Assembly (NCBI GenBank): GCA_023386955.1
Contig: JAEWIS010000020.1
Location: 3,916-67,915, forward strand
Reading direction: 5' to 3'
DNA from: Bacillota bacterium
Lineage (GTDB): Bacteria > Bacillota > Bacilli > Paenibacillales > NBRC-103111
DNA length: 64,000 bases
Made by a program: the position numbers and the translations under genes. This document shows, in pieces, positions 44,501 through 53,199 of this stretch; the stretch's first letter is position 1, and each line of letters starts with the position of its first letter. The notes beneath the pieces are model-generated. The model did no database searches, was not told the origin of the DNA, and worked only from the letters and a program-made list of their open reading frames with translations.

Positions 44501-45679
44501 TTGAAGAAGCAAGAAGCCGTTATCAATTCCTTTTCGTTTTCCTTTTTTATGACCATGGCCCTGGTGGTCTCTTTTTTCCCGCTGTATTATGATTCCCTCG
44601 GCTACAGCAAGCTGCAGATCGGCGCCCTGTACTCCATCGGCCCGGCGGTAGGCATTATATCCAATCTGTTCTGGGGCCTGATCAGCGACCGGTTCCAAAC
44701 TCTCAAAAAAACCATCATTGTCATTTTGTTCGGCCAGTTGGCCATGGTCCTGCTCCTGTTCAGCACCGACGTATACTCCGTGCTGTTCGTCATTGTCACC
44801 GGTTTTTACTTTTTTCAGACCCCGCTGAACGGGCTGAATGACAGTCAGATTCTTCTGTACACCCGGGTGAGCGGCAAAAGCTACGCCTTTTTCCGCATGT
44901 GGGGCTCCTTGGGATTCGCCTTTGCGGCTGTGATGGTGGGTCTGGTATTGAACAAGCTTGGTGTTGGGGTCATCAGCATCCTGGCCGTCTGCAGCGTCAC
45001 GCTGTCGCTGTGCCTCGCCTTTCTGTTGAAGGATAGCCGGGCAGGCATGAAGAAAATGGATCTCTCCGGCGTTGTAAAGGTTATTTTTAACCGGAAGCTG
45101 CTGTTGTTCCTGGGGCTTATCTTCTTCATGTCCATCGCCCATCGGGCCAATGACGGTTTCCTGTCCACTTATCTAAAGGACCTTGGCGGCAAAAACCTGG
45201 TGGGCATCGCCTGGATGACCTCCGCCTTGAGTGAAGTGCCGGTGTTCTTCTATCTGAACAAACACGGGCACAAATATAAGGAGCTGCCGCTTCTGGCCGT
45301 AGCGTGCAGCGTTTACGTGGTCCGCTTCCTCCTGATGAGCCTGGTCACCGGTCCGGGCTGGATCATTCCGCTGCAGGCGCTGCACAGCCTGTCTTTCGGT
45401 ATCTTCCTGGTGACCGCCCTGCGTTACCTGCAGCAGCTGGTGCCGGATGAATACCGGGCCACCGGCCAGGCGGTATTCAATATGACCTGGAGCGGCTTCT
45501 CCGGGCTGGTCAGCGGCTTCGTAGGCGGCCGGGTGTACGATGCCTGGGGCGGGGCCATCCTATATAGAGTTGCGGCTGTCTCCGCATTTATCGCTTTTGT
45601 CGGCTTTTTGGTGACCCATCTGTATACACGCAATAAGGAAGGGAAAATGGATACGATGATGAAAGGGGCATCCCGATGA
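44501..45679 (+). CDS. MFS transporter (MFS_1-like/LacY-like branch)
   Basis: The 392-residue protein has twelve membrane segments, with LFWGLISDRFQTLKKT as the loop 2-3 motif and RMWGSLGFAFAAVMVG in TM5, common in the LacY/PPP-like branch. The start is TTG at 44501 after AGAAGGA. It is followed by a CYTH gene overlapping its stop by four bases. Substrate unknown. Confidence 0.87.
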   Translation: MKKQEAVINSFSFSFFMTMALVVSFFPLYYDSLGYSKLQIGALYSIGPAVGIISNLFWGLISDRFQTLKKTIIVILFGQLAMVLLLFSTDVYSVLFVIVTGFYFFQTPLNGLNDSQILLYTRVSGKSYAFFRMWGSLGFAFAAVMVGLVLNKLGVGVISILAVCSVTLSLCLAFLLKDSRAGMKKMDLSGVVKVIFNRKLLLFLGLIFFMSIAHRANDGFLSTYLKDLGGKNLVGIAWMTSALSEVPVFFYLNKHGHKYKELPLLAVACSVYVVRFLLMSLVTGPGWIIPLQALHSLSFGIFLVTALRYLQQLVPDEYRATGQAVFNMTWSGFSGLVSGFVGGRVYDAWGGAILYRVAAVSAFIAFVGFLVTHLYTRNKEGKMDTMMKGASR

Positions 45680-46179
45680 ACCAGGAAATTGAACGCAAGT
45701 TTTTTCTGTCCGCGTATCCGCAAGGGTTATTGGACAGCGGTGAGCTGAAGCTGGCGGGACGGGAGGTCATTGAGCAGACCTATCTGGCCTTGACCGAAAC
45801 GGAGGAAATCCGCATCCGCCGGCTCGCTCCCGCTGATGGCGGGACGGCCCATTACACCCATACGTACAAACGCGGCCACGGCCTCTCCCGCGGCGAAGCA
45901 GAGTATGACATCAGTGAGGAGATTTACAAGCAGCTGCTGGAGGGCTCCGGGCGGCTCCCCCTGATCAAAACCCGCACCAAGGTCATGGACGCATCCGGCA
46001 GGCTGTTCGAAATCGACGATTACCACCAGTTTAATCTTCAAACGGTGGAGGCGGAGTTCGCTTCGGTAGAGGAAGCGGAAGGGTTTGTTGCGCCGGTGTG
46101 GTTCGGCGAGGAAGTCGGCAGCCAGCAGGAATACCGGAACAAAACCCTGTGGCGGGAAGTCCAGGGGATCGGGGACTAA
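45676..46179 (+). CDS. CYTH-domain phosphatase/cyclase-like protein
   Basis: The 167-residue protein begins NQEIERKFFL, the EIERKF signature of CYTH (CyaB-thiamine triphosphatase) proteins, and has RIRRL and KTRTKV basic strands lining the tunnel. Members hydrolyse inorganic triphosphate or thiamine triphosphate, or make cAMP. The ATGA overlap with the MFS gene implies coupled translation. Confidence 0.93.
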   Translation: MNQEIERKFFLSAYPQGLLDSGELKLAGREVIEQTYLALTETEEIRIRRLAPADGGTAHYTHTYKRGHGLSRGEAEYDISEEIYKQLLEGSGRLPLIKTRTKVMDASGRLFEIDDYHQFNLQTVEAEFASVEEAEGFVAPVWFGEEVGSQQEYRNKTLWREVQGIGD

Positions 46180-46618
46180 GGGGCTGCCATCGGGCAGGCA
46201 GACGCCGGGGCGGAGCTAGAACGCCGCCAGGCTGGCACTCGCGGGTGGTGGGCTATTGCTTCCCGTATGCCCAATGTAAGCGCCAAACAATGTACGCTAT
46301 TGGGCCGCTTCACCCACTTTTTACTTGAATAGCGATCATAAAATGTACGCTATTCACTGTTTTCAACTGAATTATCGGTCCATTTTCGCCAATAGCGTAC
46401 ATTTTAGGTTTGCTGTTTGGCAAAAATGCAGCCCTTTTCCGGAATAGCATACATTTGCTGTTCGCTATCATTCTGCCATAGCTCCCTTTCCTACCACTCC
46501 CCCTTCTCCAGCAATATACAAAGCCGCTCCACGCTTAAAAGGACCTTCCAAACCGCACATTTGCGGAAGGAAGGTCCCTTTCTTTTACACAAACCTGATT
46601 ACTTTAGCATGTACCGCT
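46180..46618. repeat. Intergenic AATGTACGCTATT repeats
   Basis: The 439-bp gap contains four copies of AATGTACGCTATT in both orientations: 46289-46301, 46342-46354, 46391-46403 and 46443-46455 (one mismatch). The second forms a hairpin with an upstream GAATAGCG. I see no gene; a terminator lies at the end. Confidence 0.6.
46537..46584. terminator. Terminator of the methyltransferase gene
   Basis: AAAAGGACCTTCC pairs with GGAAGGTCC, with an inner CCGC/GCGG stem, and has A/T runs on both sides. Confidence 0.8.
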
Positions 46619-47329
46619 TCACCAGGGCTTGCGGATCACCAATAGCTGGTGCGAACCCGGTATAAAAGAAAGCGAGGACACCTCCAGTGCCGGTGACAGC
46701 GCATGGCCTTCCAGGACAGCCATCAGCTCCTCCAGTCCCGTAAACGGGTCCCATTTCAAATCCAGCAGCGGGTAAATCCTGACCTCGCCTCCGGGCCGGA
46801 CCACCCGGGCCAGCTCCAGAACCGCCTCCCGGTGGAAGTCCTCCCCGAACTGTTCCCCATACAAAAACAGAAAGTGACTGCACAGCACCCGGTCGAAGCT
46901 TTCATCGGCAAAGGGCAGCCGCGGCAGGGCAGCGGATACATAGGCCTCCGTTCCGTACAAACGCCTGTAATCCTCCAGAAACAGTTCCAGAGACTGGCGG
47001 CGGAGGGTTTCATGCTGTGAAGCCGAGCCATAATAGCTCCAGGTATAAACATGCTGCAGCTCTGCCAGCTTGGCGGAGGCCTCTTCCAGCTCCTGCAAGC
47101 CGCGCCGGGCCATCGCCTCCGGCTCCAAGCTATAAAGCGGATCGGCGGATACCGCCTGAATCCCCAGCTTGCGGGCAGCAGCCGCGAAGGATGATGCTCC
47201 TGCAGCCACATCCAGCACCCTTTCCCCCGGCTCAAAACCGCATGAAAACATACGTCCATACTCCTCAAAGCTCCGGCAGGTCATGGCGACCCCGGCTTGA
47301 GGATACCGTTCCTTCTGCTCTCCACTCAT
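46619..47329 (-). CDS. Class I SAM-dependent methyltransferase
   Basis: The protein has the SAM-binding motif RVLDVAAGASSFAAAARKLG, an acidic second motif (VSADPLYSL) and a later FDRVLCSHFLFLYG block, so a Rossmann-fold methyltransferase is likely. I choose the ATG at 47329, with AGGAG upstream; the frame is open to 47464, where it would overlap the kinase gene. It lies downstream of the ComP-like kinase on the same strand. Substrate unknown. Confidence 0.82.
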   Translation of the reverse strand: MSGEQKERYPQAGVAMTCRSFEEYGRMFSCGFEPGERVLDVAAGASSFAAAARKLGIQAVSADPLYSLEPEAMARRGLQELEEASAKLAELQHVYTWSYYGSASQHETLRRQSLELFLEDYRRLYGTEAYVSAALPRLPFADESFDRVLCSHFLFLYGEQFGEDFHREAVLELARVVRPGGEVRIYPLLDLKWDPFTGLEELMAVLEGHALSPALEVSSLSFIPGSHQLLVIRKPW

Positions 47330-47460
47330 CTTCTGCTCAGCTCTCCTTGTCTTGTCCGCCCCTTTTGCCTCGGGGCCTGGCAGCACCCGGCCTGTGCCGG
47401 AAGCTGCTTCCATTGTACTATAAGACAGCAGCAGGCGGAAGATCCTGTTTGTTGGGACTA

Positions 47461-49806
47461 TCACACGCTTTTGCGGCTCGCCTCTTGCTCCTGCTCCTGC
47501 AAAGGAATGGAAATAACCATTTGGGTACCCGGACGGGGGAGATCAACCATTTTCAGCGAACCCTGCATCAGCAAAATACGTCCTTTCATTTGTTCCATTC
47601 CAATCCCGGACCCGCCGATTTCCCGCGATCCCGGTTCCATAGGCCGGATGCCAATACCGTCGTCCTCGTAGATGAGTTGGAAGTGCTGGGACGTAGAAGT
47701 CAACCGGAAGCTCACTTTGGAGGCTTGCGAATGTTTTTTGGCATTGTTCAGCAGCTCCTGGACAATCCGCAGCAGATGCCGTTTGGTGGTCAAGGACTCC
47801 TGCTCTACCCGTCCCGCTCCACTCTCCGGTTCAAAATGGATATGGAACGCAGCTACATACGCTTCCTTCTCCAGATATTGCCGCAGCGTGCCAATCAGCC
47901 CGATCTCACGGAGCAGATGGGGATTCAGCTCAAAGCAGCTTTGGCGCAGGCTGGCGTTAATCAGATCGACAAACTTGAGGATATTGTCCAGATGCTCCTT
48001 ATCCTCCCGGTTCATTACATACTTGTCCATTAAACCGGAAAACCGCCGTTTTAAGAAAAATAAATCCTGCATCGTCGTATCATGCAAATCCGAAGCAATC
48101 CGGATACGTTCTTCCTCCTGCAATTCAAACATGACCTTGCGGAACCATTGAAACTCCACCGCCGACGTATCATCGCTGAATCGGGAGGACAGGTCCTGCA
48201 GCTTGGCGGTCAAAGTCCGGATCAGATGCACATTCTCCAGACTGACCTCCAGATAAGAGGTAATCAAGCCCAGCCATTGCTGTTCCTCCCGGCTCAAGAG
48301 AACATTGGTGCGTTTGCGGGTCATCACCAGATAGTTTGTAGACTCCTCCGTCCGGCTGATCTCCATGCACGTATAACGTTCACTTTCGCTCCACTCTTTT
48401 TGGGCCAGAATCGCCTTGATCTCCTCTTCATTCACCTCTCCTGCCGAAATGGTTTCCACACTATCCGGGTATTGGCAAACAATGGAACCGCCTTGAACAT
48501 CCAGGGTCTGGACGATATCCGCCAGAAAAATATCCTTCATTTCCCGCATGGTGGATACCGTACTCAGATTCCGGGATATCTTTTTGAGCGAATTATTGAG
48601 CATGGCCTTCCTCGGGAAGAAAATCGGCTCCAGCCGGGTTGTCAGGTATTCGGTGGAATATAGCATCAAGGCCAAAGCCAGCAGGCAACTGAAAAAAACA
48701 AATACAATCATCTGGTTGGTTGCGGTCTCCTGGAAAAAGGCCATAAATAGACCGGTGACAATCGAGGCAGGCACCAGAGCCAACAAACAGCCAAACAAGA
48801 ACCGCCGGAAGACCAGACCGATATCGTAAAGCTGGTCGGACGCGATCAAATAGGCAAAGGAAGCGGGAAAGAGCAACAGGAATCCACTGGTGTAAACAGC
48901 GTCAACAATAGAACTTCCCGTTACGATCATCGGCGCGAAAGAAAGGCTGACAATGGGCAAAAAAGAAACAAAAAGGGCATACCAAATCGATTTAATAATG
49001 GATGCTAAATAGGATCTATTTCTTCCATGTTTAAAGTAAAAGAACACCAAAAAGGCCAAGTTGTAAAATACGGTGATTACGAATAATCCAAGAGATGCCG
49101 TAGGCGCTATATCGTGAACGAATGAAGTCCATTTGTTGGAGAACAGATAGGGCAATCTGAATAAAAATTCTGCAAATGCAATGGAATAGAAAAATATTAA
49201 CATTTTTTTGGAAAGAGTGATATTGGCTTTTTCCTTGAAGAAAACAATTAAGAAGTGAAAAAACAGAATCGGCAGTATGGACAGGGATGTTTCGATGCTG
49301 ATTTTAGCTAAGCCCTCTCCCCTGATGGATGCCCCCTGGCTCATATAAGTAACAGCACCGGACAAAAACACGATAGCAAGAAGAGCAGCTGAAGGTGAGT
49401 TGGGTATGCGGATAAATATTATTCCTGCTAACAACAAGCAGACTAGACTTTCAATAATAGAGGTAGCATCATACAGTGTCATACCTTGATTCTCAAAAGA
49501 GATCAGAATAACTTCTTGCCCTCGTAATACCTCTACATTCTTATGGTCGGCAAGACTGCCCCAATTCCGAAGCGCCTGGTTTTCACCGGGTAATGTATTG
49601 TCTAATGAAAGAATTTCATCACCGACTCGAAGACTGTGCTGCCCGATCCCTTTTGTGGAAAGTTCTGTGACCATCCATTTTTGTAAATCATTTTGTTCTA
49701 CTGTTACACCTAAATATGGTTTGCTGACCGTCACAAGCGCCAGCCATCCCATTAATATAAAAAGAGCAGACAGGATAACGTAATTTTTTGTATTTTTCAG
49801 CTTCAT
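47461..49806 (-). CDS. ComP-like quorum-sensing histidine kinase
   Basis: The 781-residue protein has one membrane helix (8-26), a PDZ-like outer domain (to about 110, with RVGDEILSLDN), about eight more membrane segments to about residue 400, a GAF-like linker, and a HisKA_3/HATPase core with IASDLHDTTMQDLFFLKRR (His575) and LLNNAKKHS. Order, length and wording follow Bacillus ComP, which senses the prenylated peptide ComX. No comA, comQ or comX of normal arrangement is next to it. A divergent short ORF ending GDNWS is 84 bp away. Confidence 0.9.
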   Translation of the reverse strand: MKLKNTKNYVILSALFILMGWLALVTVSKPYLGVTVEQNDLQKWMVTELSTKGIGQHSLRVGDEILSLDNTLPGENQALRNWGSLADHKNVEVLRGQEVILISFENQGMTLYDATSIIESLVCLLLAGIIFIRIPNSPSAALLAIVFLSGAVTYMSQGASIRGEGLAKISIETSLSILPILFFHFLIVFFKEKANITLSKKMLIFFYSIAFAEFLFRLPYLFSNKWTSFVHDIAPTASLGLFVITVFYNLAFLVFFYFKHGRNRSYLASIIKSIWYALFVSFLPIVSLSFAPMIVTGSSIVDAVYTSGFLLLFPASFAYLIASDQLYDIGLVFRRFLFGCLLALVPASIVTGLFMAFFQETATNQMIVFVFFSCLLALALMLYSTEYLTTRLEPIFFPRKAMLNNSLKKISRNLSTVSTMREMKDIFLADIVQTLDVQGGSIVCQYPDSVETISAGEVNEEEIKAILAQKEWSESERYTCMEISRTEESTNYLVMTRKRTNVLLSREEQQWLGLITSYLEVSLENVHLIRTLTAKLQDLSSRFSDDTSAVEFQWFRKVMFELQEEERIRIASDLHDTTMQDLFFLKRRFSGLMDKYVMNREDKEHLDNILKFVDLINASLRQSCFELNPHLLREIGLIGTLRQYLEKEAYVAAFHIHFEPESGAGRVEQESLTTKRHLLRIVQELLNNAKKHSQASKVSFRLTSTSQHFQLIYEDDGIGIRPMEPGSREIGGSGIGMEQMKGRILLMQGSLKMVDLPRPGTQMVISIPLQEQEQEASRKSV

Positions 49807-49840
49807 TCATCTCATCCCCTGTTTCAAAATCCGCTATTTT

Positions 49841-49869
49841 TTGATAATCTAAATGAAGGACTATATACC
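49841..49869 (+). promoter_or_regulatory. Promoter of the short peptide ORF
   Basis: TTGATA and TATACC are exactly 17 bases apart, and the -10 ends about 21 bases before the ATG at 49891. The divergent kinase gene shares this 84-bp region. Confidence 0.6.
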
Positions 49870-49890
49870 TTTACAGAGGAGTTGTTGTGG

Positions 49891-50076
49891 ATGCAATCTA
49901 TTACTGTTACACCCAGTTTGGCCAAGGCTGTCCGCAATTCGCAAAAATGTGGTTTAGCGACTCGTGCAAATGATATGCCGGTAACTCCAGCGGAAAAGAA
50001 ACAAATTTCGAAAGTATTCTACAATCATACTCTCATTACAAATGAATACGAAACTGCAGGCGACAATTGGTCCTAG
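49891..50076 (+). CDS. Short peptide, candidate ComX-like pheromone precursor
   Basis: This 61-residue ORF has a good promoter, AGAGGAG nine bases before the ATG, and no resemblance to an overlapping gene. Residues 28-45 are polar and helical-looking, and the C-terminus is NEYETAGDNWS. ComX precursors are 52-73 residues, are cut to 5-12 C-terminal residues, and carry a Trp that is prenylated; one natural variant, as I recall, is YTNGNWVPS. The GDNWS ending beside a ComP-like kinase is suggestive. Against it: divergent orientation and no ComQ. I am unsure of the function but fairly sure the gene is real. Confidence 0.55.
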   Translation: MQSITVTPSLAKAVRNSQKCGLATRANDMPVTPAEKKQISKVFYNHTLITNEYETAGDNWS

Positions 50077-50291
50077 CCCCCCACTTGATTTTACCAAGCG
50101 TTGAAGGAAATGTCTATCGACCAATTTGCGGCTCTCCTCGTGCTTTTTGGGGAGAGTCCTGCAGCAGATTTTTTAGGCCGTTAGTATTATATTACTTTTC
50201 TCTCCTCATAGAAACCCGCAAGCTTTAATTCGGCGCTATACCACCCCAATCACTTTTCCCCTTTATTTATTTCCGCTAGTATACGTACGGA

Positions 50292-50320
50292 TTGCCTCCT
50301 TTTGCCAACGCTCCTATAAT
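50292..50320 (+). promoter_or_regulatory. Sigma-A promoter of the receiver-TPR operon
   Basis: TTGCCT and TATAAT are 17 bases apart, about 47 bases before the TTG start at 50367. Apart from a CTCTCC/GGAGAG hairpin near 50133-50157, the rest of the 290-bp gap shows nothing. Confidence 0.65.
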
Positions 50321-50366
50321 AGAACTATTTTATTAAATCGAATCTATTAAACCGGGAGGACTTCTA

Positions 50367-50921
50367 TTGAAACAGGCGCTGATCGTTGACGACACGAAAT
50401 CCATCCGGGTCCTTCTGACCAAGGCGCTGGAGCACAAGGGGTTCTCAGCAGATCTGGCTGCCAGCGGTCTTGTGGCCATGGATATGCTGAAGGCTCAACC
50501 CTATGATGTTGTTTTTCTGGACATGAAAATGCCCGGTCTAAGCGGCAAGCATGTGCTGAACTGGATGGTCCAGCGGGGTATCACCACACCGGTGGTGGTG
50601 ATTACGGCCTTTGGTACCGTCAAGAACGCCGTGGAATGCACCCGGCTGGGCGCATCCGCCTATCTGCAAAAGCCGTTTACCGTAGAAAAAATACACCGCC
50701 TGCTGGCGGAGCTGGAGCCCCCGCGTTCCAATGCCACTCAAGAGGCCAGTCAGCTGCTGGAGGGGGGCCATTGGGAAAAAGCACTGCCCCTGCTCTCCTC
50801 TGCCCTGGCCGTTTCTCCCGCCAATCCGGAGATTTACCGGCTGATGGGACTGGCCTACCGTCAATCCGGCCGTGTGGAGCAGGCCGACAAGTTCCAGCAG
50901 ACCTACGAAATCATGAAATAG
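50367..50921 (+). CDS. Response regulator with C-terminal TPR region
   Basis: The 184-residue protein has a receiver with Asp8/Asp9, phospho-acceptor Asp52 (FLDMKMPG), Thr80 and Lys102, and then two TPR-like helical hairpins (LLSSALAVSPANPEIYRL) instead of a DNA-binding domain. It probably acts by protein contact. The start is TTG after GGGAGGA. It is followed by a soluble kinase 50 bp on and a diguanylate cyclase, so all three may be one signalling unit. Confidence 0.88.
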   Translation: MKQALIVDDTKSIRVLLTKALEHKGFSADLAASGLVAMDMLKAQPYDVVFLDMKMPGLSGKHVLNWMVQRGITTPVVVITAFGTVKNAVECTRLGASAYLQKPFTVEKIHRLLAELEPPRSNATQEASQLLEGGHWEKALPLLSSALAVSPANPEIYRLMGLAYRQSGRVEQADKFQQTYEIMK

Positions 50922-50971
50922 CCACCCCTATTACAGATTGGGTGTAAGCAACTAGAAAAGGAGTTTCTGTT

Positions 50972-52162
50972 ATGGATTCACGTTTACCGCGAGAGCGTGT
51001 TGTCCGGCAGGCGGAGGAACTGGCCCGGAACAGCGCGCTGCAAGGGATATTCCAGCTTCTGCCCTACCTGGTGCTGGTCCTCAATAAACAACGCCAGATT
51101 ATTTATTCCAACAACGGCCTGCTTCAGGTGCTGGGGATTGTGCCGCTTCACGAACGGTTGGGCTGCCGGCCCGGCGAGATGCTCCGCTGCATCCATTCCT
51201 GCAAAACCCCAGGGGGCTGCGGCACAACCGCCTATTGCACAGTATGCGGGGCCAACACAGCTATTCTTGAGGTGCAGCAGACCGGACAGCCCGTCTACCG
51301 GGAATGTCTCCTGACCATCTCTGCAGACGGACAGCATACAGAGAGCCATGAGCTTTCGGTTCATGCTATGCCGGCAGGCCAGTCCAACCCGGATGCCATC
51401 CTTTTTATGATCCGCGACATCAGCGAGGAAAAACGCAAGAAGGTGCTGGAGCAACTGTTTCTTCATGATTTGTTGAACAGTGCAGGTGCAGCCAGGGGAT
51501 TTATGGAGCTGACCCATATGACAGAGGACCTGCCCCAGCTCCAGGAGCTGTGCGGCTGTGCCAAGGATGCCGTCGAGGTGATTATCGGGGAAATTGAAAA
51601 CCACCGGGACCTAATCCATGCGGAAAAAGGGGAGTTGGACGTGAGCCCGGAGCCCGTCCACCTGAATGGCCTGATCCGTGCCGTTGCGGATTCGGTGCAG
51701 AATGCGGCGGAGCATGCGGTGGATATCCGGTTGGATTGTGAGGAGAAGCTTGTTGTGGTGAGCGACCCCATCCTCCTTCGCAGAGTGGTCAACAATATGG
51801 TGAAGAACGCCGCCGGGGAGCAACCGATCCGCATCAGCACTTGCAGACAGGGGAACAGCATCGCTATTGAAGTGCATAACGGGATATGTATGCCTACGGA
51901 GATACAGCTCCAGGTTTTCAAACGCTCCTTCAGCACAAAGGGAGAGGGCCGCGGCTACGGGACGTATGGTATGAAGCTGTTCGGAGAGAGGTATTTGAGA
52001 GGGGAAGTCCGGTTTATTTCCAGTCCTGAATCGGGAACGCTGTTCACTTTTATCCTTCCCGCAGACTACCGACAATCCCAGGGAAGCGAATCCCGAAGCA
52101 AAACGCCGTTACAGCACGAAACACTTCGAACGAATGGGATTTCTTACATAAACCAGATGTAG
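50972..52162 (+). CDS. Soluble histidine kinase with Cys-rich PAS domain
   Basis: The 396-residue protein has no membrane helix. Residues 25-150 form a PAS domain carrying Cys65, Cys73, His75, Cys77, Cys83, Cys89 and Cys92 in the pattern GCRPGEMLRCIHSCKT then GGCGTTAYCTVCG, which could bind iron, zinc or a cluster. The H-box is FLHDLLNSAGAARG (His165), and the ATPase domain has MVKNAAG and GYGTYGMKLF boxes. AAAAGGAG precedes the ATG. It probably phosphorylates the receiver-TPR protein. Confidence 0.88.
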   Translation: MDSRLPRERVVRQAEELARNSALQGIFQLLPYLVLVLNKQRQIIYSNNGLLQVLGIVPLHERLGCRPGEMLRCIHSCKTPGGCGTTAYCTVCGANTAILEVQQTGQPVYRECLLTISADGQHTESHELSVHAMPAGQSNPDAILFMIRDISEEKRKKVLEQLFLHDLLNSAGAARGFMELTHMTEDLPQLQELCGCAKDAVEVIIGEIENHRDLIHAEKGELDVSPEPVHLNGLIRAVADSVQNAAEHAVDIRLDCEEKLVVVSDPILLRRVVNNMVKNAAGEQPIRISTCRQGNSIAIEVHNGICMPTEIQLQVFKRSFSTKGEGRGYGTYGMKLFGERYLRGEVRFISSPESGTLFTFILPADYRQSQGSESRSKTPLQHETLRTNGISYINQM

Positions 52163-52179
52163 AAGAACCGGATAAAGCC

Positions 52180-53190
52180 GTGGACCTCCCCTCCTCTTCG
52201 TTTCCAACCGGATGGTTGGTGCGGTATGATTTTTTTAATAAAGCGGGACGGGGGTCAAACGTCCTACTACAGCAAAGAAGAAGATGCCGGTCCGCCCCTT
52301 CCGGAGAGAAGCCGGCTTCCTTATACGCTGCGGGGGGTAACGAATTGATTGCTTTGCTGCGTTATGTGCCTTCTCTATATATCAAGCTGTTCGAGCATCA
52401 TCCGTTTGCTATGCTGACTATAACCGCAAAGGGCCGCCCGTTGCTGGCCAACGCCCAAGCCAGAGCTCTGCTGGAAGCCGGTTCAGATGGATCTGCGGCG
52501 TCCGCCCTTCTGGCAGACAGTCGGCTTCTGGAGAAGCTTGCAGAGAACAAAAGCTTCGGCGGTCTCGATATCTCGGTTTATCAGGCGGGAAGACGGCGGG
52601 AGTTCCGGATCGACAGCAGCCTTATCCGGGGCCTGTTCCGTCCCGTTTTTTTGTTGTCTGTCCAGGATGTGACGGCATCCAGCCGGCATCTGAGGAGACT
52701 GCGCCACCAAGCGACCCGGGACTCCCTCACCGGAGTTTGGAACCGTGGAGCCTTCCTGGAAAAGCTGGAGGCTGCCATTGTCCTGGCGGAGCAAGAAGGG
52801 TACACACTGGCTGTGCTGTACATCGACGTCGACGAGTTCAAGGAAATCAATACGGCTTACGGCCATGAAGGGGGAGACGCCGTCCTGGCCGGTGTTGCCC
52901 GGATCATTGCGCGGATTGTCGGCAGAAAAGGTGCTGTGGGACGCTTGGGAGGCGATGAGCTGGCCGTATTCATGCACCCTGTCCCCTCTTATACGGAAAT
53001 CAGCGGAACCCTGCTGGAGCTGACCAATGCCATCCGCGCCATGGACATCCCCTACAAGGGCCAAACCATCCGGGTGGAAGCAAGCTTCGGGGCAAGCCTG
53101 TATGCGGAGAACGGCGAGGATGCCGCCACTCTGCTGAACCGGGCGGACAAGGCCATGTACCGGATGAAGGAGGTCCCCCTTTTTGACTAA
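52180..53190 (+). CDS. Diguanylate cyclase with N-terminal PAS-like domain (GGDEL)
   Basis: The 336-residue frame has a PAS-like region (about 65-170) and a GGDEF domain with DSLTGVWNRGAFL, YIDVDEFKEINTAYGHEGGD and RLGGDEL at 255-261. The last residue of the motif is Leu rather than Phe; the catalytic Asp/Glu pair is present. It makes cyclic di-GMP. The GTG at 52180 has no good site, and the first 55 residues look non-coding; a TTG at 52345 after GGGGGGT is a real alternative. No I-site RxxD is evident just before the motif. Confidence 0.88.
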   Translation: MDLPSSSFPTGWLVRYDFFNKAGRGSNVLLQQRRRCRSAPSGEKPASLYAAGGNELIALLRYVPSLYIKLFEHHPFAMLTITAKGRPLLANAQARALLEAGSDGSAASALLADSRLLEKLAENKSFGGLDISVYQAGRRREFRIDSSLIRGLFRPVFLLSVQDVTASSRHLRRLRHQATRDSLTGVWNRGAFLEKLEAAIVLAEQEGYTLAVLYIDVDEFKEINTAYGHEGGDAVLAGVARIIARIVGRKGAVGRLGGDELAVFMHPVPSYTEISGTLLELTNAIRAMDIPYKGQTIRVEASFGASLYAENGEDAATLLNRADKAMYRMKEVPLFD

Positions 53191-53199
53191 TCCGAGAGG

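Noticed and set aside
46619..47464. Longer methyltransferase start at 47464
   Set aside because: It would overlap the kinase stop and lacks a ribosome site; the ATG at 47329 has AGGAG upstream.
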